Shown here piece after piece: positions 1-7,086 of a stretch of DNA of 7,752 nucleotides; position 1 is the first letter of the stretch, and every line of letters begins with the position of its first letter. This DNA is from Clostridiales bacterium (GTDB lineage: Bacteria; Bacillota; Clostridia; Oscillospirales; QAMX01): assembly GCA_012841675.1 (NCBI GenBank), contig DUUG01000269.1, positions 1 through 7,752 on the forward strand, given 5' to 3'. The notes beneath the pieces were generated by a model. That model had not been told where the DNA came from. It worked only from the letters and a program-made list of their open reading frames with translations, and did no database searches. Both the position numbers and the translations under genes were made by a program.

Positions 1-351
1 GACGCCATCAACAAGGCTATTATTGCTTATCGTACCGGTGAGTACGAATTGTCCGAACAGATGTGGACAAAGGTTCTCAAAATGAACTCTAACATGACAA
101 TTGCTTACAGCGGTGTTGGTAAATCCAAGATGCGCGCAGGCGATTACAAGGGCGCTATGGCAGACTTTAAAATTGCTAAGAACCCGGATTTCTATTCCAA
201 AGCGCTGGATGCTTATATGAAGGAAACAATAGGTAACAAATTTACCTATATATTCCTAACCATTGTAGGCGGGTATCTCTTGTATCAGCTCTATCGTCTG
301 ATCAGGGCATTCAGAAGATTCCTGCGCGAAGGCGTCAAGAAGGTGGTGTAA
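1..351 (+). CDS. C-terminal part of a membrane-anchored TPR protein (5' end outside window)
   Basis: The reading frame is open from the first base, so only the last 116 residues are visible and the real start lies upstream. Visible residues 3-30 and about 33-70 look like two TPR helix-turn-helix units, with patterns such as AYRTGEYELSEQMW and GDYKGAMADF. A single hydrophobic segment follows at about 81-98. The protein ends in a strongly basic tail (RLIRAFRRFLREGVKK). By the positive-inside rule the tail is cytoplasmic and the TPR part lies outside the membrane, which would suit a docking scaffold for surface proteins. The stop is 3 bases before the YIP1 gene, so they share an operon. In related Bacillota clusters, as I recall, the equivalent gene carries NHL-type beta-propeller repeats in front of the TPRs. 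That cannot be seen here. The function is unknown. Confidence 0.75.
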   Translation, partial: DAINKAIIAYRTGEYELSEQMWTKVLKMNSNMTIAYSGVGKSKMRAGDYKGAMADFKIAKNPDFYSKALDAYMKETIGNKFTYIFLTIVGGYLLYQLYRLIRAFRRFLREGVKKVV

Positions 352-354
352 GAT

Positions 355-987
355 ATGGCATTATTGTGGAAACAACTTCGCTATTCGCTGTACTTGATTT
401 TTCACCCCTTTGACGGTTTTTGGGATTTGAAGCACGAAAAAAGGGGAAGCCGGCTATCGGCTATTGCAATCATCGGAATTCTGGTCCTAACCTCTATCAT
501 TAAAACACAATTTACCGGCTATCTGTACAACCAGTATTATGACGGTGTCAGTCTGAACATTCTTAGCGAATTCACGACCACCGTCGGAACGTTCTTGCTC
601 TGGTGTATTGCCAACTGGGCTTTGACAACCCTGATGGACGGCGAAGGCACCTTCGGAGATATCGTGATGGTCAGCGCCTATGCTCTGACGCCCATGATTC
701 TGATCGGAGTTCCTATGGCCTTCCTGAGCAACTTTATGCCCCTTGAGTTTGGTACGTTCTATACGCTGGCTAACGGCATTGCTGTTGTTTGGTCCGGTTT
801 TCTGATGCTGAGTGGATTGTTGGTGGTTCACCAGTATACGCTTGGAAAAACTGTGTTGACGGCTATCTTGATTATAGTCGCTATGGCCGTTATCATCTTC
901 CTGGGGCTTTTGTTCTTCAACCTTATCAGCCAGTTGATCGGGTTCTTTATCGGTATGTACCGTGAAATTGTCCTTAGGATACTATAG
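355..987 (+). CDS. YIP1-family integral membrane protein
   Basis: This is a 210-residue, very hydrophobic protein with about five or six membrane segments: roughly residues 34-53, 74-92, 103-125, 136-158 and 165-205 (the last probably two). The N-terminus carries a conserved-looking amphipathic stretch, HPFDGFWDLKHEKRGS, before the first segment. The middle part, DGEGTFGDIVMVSAYALTP, fits the YIP1 pattern of a glycine-rich turn followed by an A/G-Y-A-x-x-P helix. Bacterial YIP1 proteins have no established biochemical role. Position between the TPR protein and the DUF5696 protein suggests it helps assemble or anchor them, which is inference only. A GAAGGTGG ribosome site lies inside the end of the preceding gene, 8 bases before this ATG, so translation is probably coupled. 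Confidence 0.82.
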   Translation: MALLWKQLRYSLYLIFHPFDGFWDLKHEKRGSRLSAIAIIGILVLTSIIKTQFTGYLYNQYYDGVSLNILSEFTTTVGTFLLWCIANWALTTLMDGEGTFGDIVMVSAYALTPMILIGVPMAFLSNFMPLEFGTFYTLANGIAVVWSGFLMLSGLLVVHQYTLGKTVLTAILIIVAMAVIIFLGLLFFNLISQLIGFFIGMYREIVLRIL

Positions 988-1001
988 AAGGGAGCAGCAG
1001 A

Positions 1002-3821
1002 ATGAAAGTCAAAAAATTTGCGATTCTCGCATATGTACTGGTCATTGCCATGCTGCTGCCCATTGGCAGTATGGTGGTTACCGCTGACAATGATGCTGGT
1101 CTGGCTGTACCTAGCTATATCGAACCTTACGTGGACGGTGCTGGCGAGGACAATCTGAGCATTGCTGTCAAGTACGATCCGGGAAAAGAGTTTGACATTA
1201 TAATTACAGATAAGCGGACGGGGAAAGAGTATCATACCAACCCCATCTTTCAGGATCCCACCCTCAGCTCCAATACGGAGATGCAGAAGCTTCTGAAATC
1301 TCACCTGGTGCTCTACTATTCCTTCGACCCGAACGGTAGCTCGGCGGCCTTGCAGGACGTTGGCTATATGTCCAGCTCCACAAGAGAAGCTAAGTTCTAC
1401 TCGTTTGACGACTGTGTAGCAAAAGAGCAAGTTGAGATTGAGGAAATTCATGAAAATGGCCGCCTGGTCGGTTATAAAGTCATCTATGGTCTGGGCGAAA
1501 CGAAACCCGCTCTGTTTCCAAAGTTTTTAATGGCTTCGCAGGCAGAAGCTTGGATTTCCCAAGTTCCTGAGGATCAGCGCGAAGCGTTCCAAAAGGACTT
1601 TGAGAAGCGTTACAAAAGGATTAACATAGAAGAAGAGCGCGCGAAAATTGAGCGGGAAGTAAATCGCTTAACGGATACGGCTGCCAAAAACCAGAAGCGG
1701 GAGGACATGGAGAAAGAACTTGCCGATATGATTGCCTCTATTCCGCTCCTTCTGGAAGAAGACGGATACGAGCTTTATCCCGACAACTACTCTGTTGCCT
1801 TTAAGCGCGGACAGATGGTTAAGATGTGGGAAGTAGTCGGCTACACCCGCGAGGATCTTGAGAATGACTATGCGATTTCGGGCTATGTGGATACCACCGG
1901 TACGCTGAGCTTCCATATTCCGGTTGAGTACCGCCTGGAAGGCAATTCCCTGAAGGCCACGATTTTGACCAAGGAAATTGTATATCCTGCCGAAGTCGCC
2001 ATTCTCCGCATCGACATGCTGCCCAGCTTTTTGGCTTCCGGCCTCAGCGACGAAGGTTATATCTTCGTTCCGGACGGCAGTGGCGCATTAATCGAGTTGA
2101 ACAAGGTAGACCAGCGCTCTACCAGCTACCAGATTCAGATTATGTCCTGGTCCAAGGATGAGGCGTATTCACAGCTGAACTTAAATATCAGAGATATCCC
2201 GTACTATGAGCAGGCAATTCTGCCGGTATTTGGCCATAAGACGCAGGATTCCGGCGTATTTGCCATTATCGAACAGGGCTCTGAGCTTACCAATATTTTG
2301 GCATCCACATCGGACCCGCAGACCAAGCTGAATCTCTCCTATGTGTCGTTCTATCCCACCCAAAAGGATTTGATCTACTATTCATCCGGCGAAAGCTCTG
2401 GTATTCAGATGTTCCCCAAGCTTTCCATTCAAGAGGAACGGCAGACCATAGATCTGAAAACCAAAGAGATGATCACGCAAATCGTCACACGCCGGTATTG
2501 CCGGCTTCCGGATTCGGATTTCGTCATTCGCTACAACTTCCTGGAAAGCGACAAAACCGATTATTCGAGCATGGCAAACTTCTACCGCAACTACCTAATC
2601 CAAACTTACGGTCTTGAGCGGATTTCCGAAGATACGGGTGTTCCGTTCTATGCCGACATCTATGGCATTATTGACAAGAAAGTAAGTTTTGTAGGCTTCC
2701 CCATCAATATCAAGTATCCGCTGACCACCTTTGAACAGGCAAGTGAAATTGTGGCCGCGCTACAGGACAAAGGCATTGACAACATGAAGCTTCGTTACAT
2801 GTATGTCGCCAACGGCGGTGCCGTGCAGACGTACGGTAACAAATTCAAGGTTCAGCGTCAGTTGGGAGGATCTAAGGGCTTTAACGAATTCCTTAACAAA
2901 ATGGCAGAGCGGAATGTGGATGTTTTCCCCAACGTAGATGCTCTACACGTGTTCAAGGACAAAATGTTTGAAGGCTTTGCACCGCGCAAAGATGCCATTG
3001 AAACTTTGGGTATGACCGTATCCATTATTGTTGACCGCAACCTTGCTACGGGCGTGGCGGACTACTACCGTGAGCGGGAGTATTACCATCCCAGATGGGC
3101 TGTTTCGCCGGGCCTCTATGAAAAGACGTTTGACGGACTGAAGCAGGGTCTTGCCAAGTACGATAACAAGCGCGTCGGGCTGGGCACCGCAGGAACGATT
3201 CTGAATTCAGACTTTGATACCGACTTAATCATTGACCGGACCCAAACGGCACGTGTCATTGCCAACGAGCTGAAGAAACTCAAGCAAGATGGCTATGATG
3301 TAATTGTTGAACGCGGCAATTACTACACTCTGCCCTATGTCAGTGATGTGTTGAACATCCCCATGACATCCAGCCGCTTCATTGTGGAAGATTATGAGAT
3401 TCCCTTTGTCCAGATGGTTCTGCACGGCCTAGTAGAATATGCCGGCGAGCCTCTGAACGTCACGCAGGATTTCAATTTCACGATTCTGAAGTGCTTGGAA
3501 TACGGTGCGGGCGTCTATGGTCGTTACATGTATGAAGATGACTCTGTGTTCCAGAACACCTATTTTGATAACTTCTATTCGTTGGATTATCGCAACTGGG
3601 TTGAGGACACAAGCGAAATCTACAAGATTGTCAACGACAGCATCGGCGATGTTCGCAACCAGTTCATTGTTGCCCACGAGCGTCTTGCCAAGGACGTTTA
3701 CAGAACAACCTACGAAAAGGGCAAGCAGGTTGTTGTCAATTATAGTGACGTGGAATATGTTGACCGGGACGGCTGGTCTGTTGCACCCGGCAGCTACCTA
3801 GTGTTTGAGGGGGCGAATTAA
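1002..3821 (+). CDS. DUF5696-domain secreted protein, predicted glycosidase-like
   Basis: A 939-residue exported protein. Residues 1-28 form a Sec signal peptide: MKVKK, a hydrophobic core, and a VTA site with cleavage expected before D29. A beta-rich N-terminal part (30-175) is followed by a highly charged helical stretch (about 180-248, probably coiled coil) and a second beta-rich part. The segment GYIFVPDGSGALIELN (352-367) is typical of DUF5696 proteins. Residues 545-800 alternate strands and helices like a TIM barrel (FYADIYGII, NMKLRYMYV, VDVFPNVDALHV, YDVIVERG). The end (898-936, VYRTTYEKGKQVVVNY) resembles the closing beta-sandwich of many glycoside hydrolases. Acidic residues near strand ends (D646, D737, D739, E770) are candidate catalytic positions. 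There is no LPXTG, no lipobox and no C-terminal membrane anchor. AAGGGAG lies 7 bases before the ATG. The activity and substrate are unknown. Confidence 0.85.
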   Translation: MKVKKFAILAYVLVIAMLLPIGSMVVTADNDAGLAVPSYIEPYVDGAGEDNLSIAVKYDPGKEFDIIITDKRTGKEYHTNPIFQDPTLSSNTEMQKLLKSHLVLYYSFDPNGSSAALQDVGYMSSSTREAKFYSFDDCVAKEQVEIEEIHENGRLVGYKVIYGLGETKPALFPKFLMASQAEAWISQVPEDQREAFQKDFEKRYKRINIEEERAKIEREVNRLTDTAAKNQKREDMEKELADMIASIPLLLEEDGYELYPDNYSVAFKRGQMVKMWEVVGYTREDLENDYAISGYVDTTGTLSFHIPVEYRLEGNSLKATILTKEIVYPAEVAILRIDMLPSFLASGLSDEGYIFVPDGSGALIELNKVDQRSTSYQIQIMSWSKDEAYSQLNLNIRDIPYYEQAILPVFGHKTQDSGVFAIIEQGSELTNILASTSDPQTKLNLSYVSFYPTQKDLIYYSSGESSGIQMFPKLSIQEERQTIDLKTKEMITQIVTRRYCRLPDSDFVIRYNFLESDKTDYSSMANFYRNYLIQTYGLERISEDTGVPFYADIYGIIDKKVSFVGFPINIKYPLTTFEQASEIVAALQDKGIDNMKLRYMYVANGGAVQTYGNKFKVQRQLGGSKGFNEFLNKMAERNVDVFPNVDALHVFKDKMFEGFAPRKDAIETLGMTVSIIVDRNLATGVADYYREREYYHPRWAVSPGLYEKTFDGLKQGLAKYDNKRVGLGTAGTILNSDFDTDLIIDRTQTARVIANELKKLKQDGYDVIVERGNYYTLPYVSDVLNIPMTSSRFIVEDYEIPFVQMVLHGLVEYAGEPLNVTQDFNFTILKCLEYGAGVYGRYMYEDDSVFQNTYFDNFYSLDYRNWVEDTSEIYKIVNDSIGDVRNQFIVAHERLAKDVYRTTYEKGKQVVVNYSDVEYVDRDGWSVAPGSYLVFEGAN

Positions 3822-4835
3822 ATGGCAGAACATGTACCGGTCTTGAAATCCCCGAAAAAGAAAGGTAATTTTCTTCGGAATCTCTTTAGAATGGACCTGG
3901 TGGAACGGCGGAATCTGCCCGGATATCTGTTCGTACTTCCTATAATTATTGGATTCGTTCTGATTTTCCTGCCTGCTATGTTCCAGTCGATCCATTTTAG
4001 TGTCAGTGAAATTCAGATTCGAACCGACGGTACCGGTTACGACCTGATTTCGAAAGGCTTAAGCAACTATCACAAAGCCTTCTTTGTAGACGCAAGCTTT
4101 GTGCTTGTATTGGGCGAGTCTTTGCGTGACATGGTCATTAACCTGCCGGTTATTCTGATTTTCTCGTTCTTTATGTCCATACTGTTGAACCGGAAGAAAC
4201 TCCCCGGCCGTACGGTTCTGCGCGTTATTTTCTTCCTTCCCGTTGTTATTTACTCCGGTATTGCTTCGGCGGCCGGCTTAACCTCGGGTACAGGAGAAAC
4301 GGCAGAAATTGCGGCACAGATCTTCTCCGACCCGACCATTGCAAGCGGCGGATCCAGCTCTATGCAGTCAGGATTTGCCAGCATTATGGGTATGGCTCTC
4401 AGTTTCCGAGTTGTTCTCGAGTCCATGCAGCTTCCTTCCTGGCTGATGCAATTCATCTTCATGTCGATCAGCCGTCTGGAATGGATTATTCAATCCTCCG
4501 GCGTTCAGATTCTGGTATTCCTAGCCGCACTGCAGTCTATTCCTACCTCGGTCTTTGAGGCTGCTGTAGTAGAAGGCCTGACTGGTTGGGAAATGTTCTG
4601 GAAAATAACGCTGCCCATGATCAGCTCCATGATTTTGGTGAACAGTATCTACACCATTGTCGACTCGTTTACAAACCCGAGATATGCCATCCATGAGTTC
4701 ATCCGAAATCAGTCGTTTGGAAAGGCGGACTATGGATATGGGTCGGCATTGTCCGTTATTTACTTTATATGTGTCATTGTACTGATTGGCATTGTAACGG
4801 GCATTGTGTCCCGGTACGTATTCTATAACGACTAA
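3822..4835 (+). CDS. Carbohydrate ABC transporter permease (CUT1, LplB/UgpA-like)
   Basis: This 337-residue inner-membrane subunit belongs to a binding-protein-dependent sugar importer. Its cytoplasmic EAA loop at residues 246-265 (EAAVVEGLTGWEMFWKITLP) contacts the ATPase. The first membrane segment (about 35-55) follows a basic N-terminus and carries the GYLFVLPIIIGF pattern common in this family. Others lie near 105-122, 131-152, 226-240, 264-283 and 307-331. Residues 153-205, between the third and fourth segments, form an unusually long loop rich in Gly, Ser and Ala, which explains a length above the usual 290-310. The start codon directly abuts the stop of the DUF5696 gene (TAAATG), with GAGGGGG 8 bases upstream, so the two are translationally coupled. 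The next gene is the partner permease. The substrate cannot be read from sequence; an oligosaccharide is most likely. Confidence 0.9.
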   Translation: MAEHVPVLKSPKKKGNFLRNLFRMDLVERRNLPGYLFVLPIIIGFVLIFLPAMFQSIHFSVSEIQIRTDGTGYDLISKGLSNYHKAFFVDASFVLVLGESLRDMVINLPVILIFSFFMSILLNRKKLPGRTVLRVIFFLPVVIYSGIASAAGLTSGTGETAEIAAQIFSDPTIASGGSSSMQSGFASIMGMALSFRVVLESMQLPSWLMQFIFMSISRLEWIIQSSGVQILVFLAALQSIPTSVFEAAVVEGLTGWEMFWKITLPMISSMILVNSIYTIVDSFTNPRYAIHEFIRNQSFGKADYGYGSALSVIYFICVIVLIGIVTGIVSRYVFYND

Positions 4836-4847
4836 AGGAGGGATAAC

Positions 4848-5813
4848 ATGGAAAAATACGTAGAAAAGCAAGATATTGATTTAACAGTAACGACCAAAGG
4901 TCAGCGTTTCCGCAGTAAGTATTTAACGTGGAAATTCGCGGCAACCTTCTTTGGCAATCTATTTGCTTATGTTCTGACGATCGGTATTGCCTTTGTTATC
5001 GTGTACCCTCTTTTACGTCGTGTTGGTAATGCGTTTAAGCCGGTGGAAGAGTTTTACGACTCATCCGTCGTATATTTCCCCCGGAACCCAACCTTTGACG
5101 TAATTCGTCAAGCATATCGCAGGTTGAATGTTTCGACGGTCGGTGTCACATCCTTTATTCTGGCACTTACAATTGGCTTTCTTCAGACAGCAATATCTAC
5201 GCTGGCTGGCTATGGCTTTGCCCGGTTTCAATTCCGGGGCAGCAAGGTCTTGTTTGCGCTTGTGATTTTGACACTGGTTGTTCCTCCGCAAACGATTCTG
5301 ATTCCTATCTTCCTGCGTTTCCGCTTTATGGATGCGTTTGGAATCATAACGGCCATATTCGGAAAACCAATCAACATGATCGACACGTACGGACCGCAGA
5401 TTATGTTGGCGCTTACAGGTCTGGGTTGGAAAAACGGCCTGTATATTTACATGCTTCGCCAGTATTTCCGGGGTATTCCCCGCGTATTGGAAGAAGCAGC
5501 GTATATTGACGGCGCAAAAACTTTCCGGGCCTTCTTTACGATTATGCTGCCTTCGGCAGTACCCATGATGCTGACGGTGTTTCTGTTCTCGTTCTCTTGG
5601 CAGTGGACTGACAGCTTCTATTCCGGAACCTTCCTGATTAAGAAGGGTCTGCTTGCCACGAGTATCAAGTGGATTACCCATAAAAACGAGCTGATGCAGT
5701 TCAATTTACAGCAGACGGCCATTCTTCTCATTATCCTGCCGCTGATCCTGCTGTTTATCATAACGCAGCGCTACTTTGTAGAAGGTATTGAACGCTCCGG
5801 TATCGTTGGATAA
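4848..5813 (+). CDS. Carbohydrate ABC transporter permease (CUT1, LplC/UgpE/MalG-like)
   Basis: This 321-residue permease forms the second half of the transmembrane channel with the preceding gene product. The EAA loop is clear at residues 215-235 (EEAAYIDGAKTFRAFFTIML, then P). The C-terminus, RYFVEGIERSGIVG, matches the usual QRYFVxGIxxGxxKG-type ending of MalG-like permeases. Membrane segments lie near residues 36-56, 100-122, 134-157, 183-204, 237-255 and 289-306. TAAAGGAGG spans the stop of the first permease, putting a consensus AGGAGG 6 bases before this ATG, so it should be well translated. It is the last gene of the operon: a terminator hairpin begins 6 bases after its stop. No ATPase gene follows, so the pair must use one encoded elsewhere. 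Confidence 0.93.
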   Translation: MEKYVEKQDIDLTVTTKGQRFRSKYLTWKFAATFFGNLFAYVLTIGIAFVIVYPLLRRVGNAFKPVEEFYDSSVVYFPRNPTFDVIRQAYRRLNVSTVGVTSFILALTIGFLQTAISTLAGYGFARFQFRGSKVLFALVILTLVVPPQTILIPIFLRFRFMDAFGIITAIFGKPINMIDTYGPQIMLALTGLGWKNGLYIYMLRQYFRGIPRVLEEAAYIDGAKTFRAFFTIMLPSAVPMMLTVFLFSFSWQWTDSFYSGTFLIKKGLLATSIKWITHKNELMQFNLQQTAILLIILPLILLFIITQRYFVEGIERSGIVG

Positions 5814-5819
5814 GATTAA

Positions 5820-5851
5820 AAAAATACCGCACCAATTGGTGCGGTATTTTT
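5820..5851. terminator. Bidirectional Rho-independent terminator
   Basis: AAATACCGCACC and GGTGCGGTATTT are perfectly complementary around an AATT loop, giving a stem of at least 13 base pairs. The A-rich left flank (5818-5824) becomes a seven-U tail on the - strand transcript, and the right flank gives five U on the + strand. It sits 6 bases after the second permease stop and 3 bases beyond the stop of the converging sialidase-like gene, so it serves both. Confidence 0.93.
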
Positions 5852-5854
5852 GCT

Positions 5855-6961
5855 TTATAGAGACCAAATCGTTTGCAGAAGCGAGCATTTCTCACCCGGC
5901 GCGTATTGTTGGTAATACACTGTCAGCAACCGCCCGTCGGAAATCTCCACCGTGGCAGGATAGCCAAGGTCGCTGCCCGGCCCGTTATCACACAGCACGT
6001 ACTCCTTGGCCCATGTTTCTCCTTCGTCATAACTGACATAGGCCCGCTGGCCAAACGGCGGCGTGCGACGGCCCACAGCGCAGATGAGCGCGCCGGAGGA
6101 ATGCAATAGCAGGTGAGGCGGCGAGCCTACCATGCCGGTGGGCTTTGGCATACTCCAGGTTAGGCCTTTGTCGTCTGAAACGGTGGAGTAGACGGTAAAC
6201 AAAGATGTATCGCTGTCTTTTTTCTTGCCCTGTACCCGGATAACACCCAACAGGCGGCCGGAGGGAAGCTCGATGACATGGGGCTCATGGAAATTGTCGT
6301 CTGCTAAATCTTCCGGCACAGGCACTTCCCCAAGGCGCTTCCAAGTATGGCCGCCGTCGGTGCTTGCATGGGCCGCAACGGCGCCGGGGCGCTCTTCGCC
6401 GGGCAGGGCATACAATTCCTTGCCCAAATACATAATTGTGCCGTCAGAAAGCAGGTTGGGGCCGTGGGGTGAGGATATGGGAACGCGCATGGCAGGAGAC
6501 CATGTAAAGCCGTTGTCCTCAGACAGGCTGATGTAGGAACCGCCGGATTTCTGTTCCTCGGGCAAAGCGTTATACGATGCCAAATGGGCAAGCACAATCC
6601 CGTTTTCCCAAGGGGAGTTGCAGGTTGTTATGCTCTTTAGATAATTGTTGAGGTATAGCCATGTGGGATGACAGAACCATGTAACAAGCAAGCGCCCTCC
6701 GCCCAAATTGAGAATACCGGCATCCCGGTCATCTAAAGGGGAGTCATTGATAATCACAGGCTTAGACCATGTTTTTCCCTCGTCAAAGCTGGAGAAAAGA
6801 ACCGTTTTTCCAAAGGGACAGACATGGGCCATGCGGTAACCGGAACAGACAGCAAGCAACGTGCCGTCATCCGTTTTGCAAACGGATGGCCATCCATGAT
6901 AGCCGTAGATATTACCTGGTATACGGCTTACAATACCTTGTTCAAAGTTTGTGTTTGGCAT
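5855..6961 (-). CDS. Sialidase-family (BNR/Asp-box) six-bladed propeller protein, cytoplasmic
   Basis: This is a 368-residue protein counted from the preferred ATG at 6961. Five Asp boxes (S-x-D-x-G-x-T-W) lie at residues 58-65, 147-154, 200-207, 262-269 and 310-317, marking a sialidase-type beta-propeller. R13 in SRIPGN corresponds to the sialidase FRIP arginine. E226, R242, R306 and Y334 (in GYPATVEI) have spacing like the Glu, two further Arg and Tyr nucleophile of GH33 enzymes. The aspartate that normally acts as acid/base after the second arginine is not evident: that stretch reads YRMAHVCPFG (42-51). True sialidase activity is therefore uncertain, and it may act on another acidic sugar. 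No signal peptide or membrane segment is present, so it is predicted to be cytoplasmic. It converges on the transporter operon but has its own promoter. An in-frame ATG at 6970 would add three residues. Confidence 0.87.
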   Translation of the reverse strand: MPNTNFEQGIVSRIPGNIYGYHGWPSVCKTDDGTLLAVCSGYRMAHVCPFGKTVLFSSFDEGKTWSKPVIINDSPLDDRDAGILNLGGGRLLVTWFCHPTWLYLNNYLKSITTCNSPWENGIVLAHLASYNALPEEQKSGGSYISLSEDNGFTWSPAMRVPISSPHGPNLLSDGTIMYLGKELYALPGEERPGAVAAHASTDGGHTWKRLGEVPVPEDLADDNFHEPHVIELPSGRLLGVIRVQGKKKDSDTSLFTVYSTVSDDKGLTWSMPKPTGMVGSPPHLLLHSSGALICAVGRRTPPFGQRAYVSYDEGETWAKEYVLCDNGPGSDLGYPATVEISDGRLLTVYYQQYAPGEKCSLLQTIWSL

Positions 6962-6969
6962 ACTTCCCA

Positions 6970-6975
6970 TCCTTT
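6970..6975 (-). promoter_or_regulatory. Ribosome binding site deciding the sialidase-like start
   Basis: On the - strand AAAGGA lies 8 bases before the ATG at 6961. It overlaps the first base of the alternative ATG at 6970, which therefore has no usable site of its own. The shorter form starting MPNTNFEQG is preferred. Confidence 0.7.
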
Positions 6976-7002
6976 CTGTATAAAAATGGTACCTTAGTGT
7001 CC

Positions 7003-7031
7003 ATTATAAAGGAGCAGGGGAGGAAAAGCAA
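7003..7031 (-). promoter_or_regulatory. Sigma-A-type promoter of the sialidase-like gene
   Basis: Read on the - strand, TTGCTT (7031-7026) and a perfect TATAAT (7008-7003) are separated by 17 bases. The transcript would begin near 6996, about 35 bases before the start codon. The -10 box is ideal and the -35 box partial, so the promoter may need help from an activator or the A-rich DNA upstream of it. Confidence 0.7.
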
Positions 7032-7040
7032 CAAGAAAAA

Positions 7041-7052
7041 AATTTGCAAATT
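7041..7052. promoter_or_regulatory. Perfect 12-base palindrome between divergent promoters (candidate operator)
   Basis: AATTTGCAAATT equals its own reverse complement. It lies in an A/T-rich stretch (7033-7052), 5 bases from the ahpC -35 box and 9 bases from the -35 box of the sialidase-like gene. Its position suits a shared regulator site or an UP element for either promoter. It does not match the PerR box as I know it. No regulator gene is visible. Confidence 0.4.
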
Positions 7053-7057
7053 ACCTC

Positions 7058-7086
7058 TTGACAGAAGTGGGAGAATAAACTATACT
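7058..7086 (+). promoter_or_regulatory. Strong sigma-A-type promoter of ahpC
   Basis: A consensus TTGACA (7058-7063) and TATACT (7081-7086) are exactly 17 bases apart. Transcription should start near 7093, leaving a leader of about 61 bases. The A-rich run at 7033-7052 falls where an UP element would lie. Confidence 0.85.

Noticed and set aside
828..1451. A 207-codon open frame on the - strand across the YIP1/DUF5696 junction.
   Set aside because: It is antisense to two well-supported genes with ribosome sites, and its product shows no recognisable family pattern.
2493..2507. GCCGGTATTGCCGGC inverted repeat inside the DUF5696 gene.
   Set aside because: The stem is only five base pairs, within coding sequence and with no U-tail; such repeats are expected by chance.
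5061..5681. A 206-codon open frame on the - strand inside the second permease.
   Set aside because: It is a shadow of the permease gene; the product is rich in Arg, Gln and Asn with no domain.
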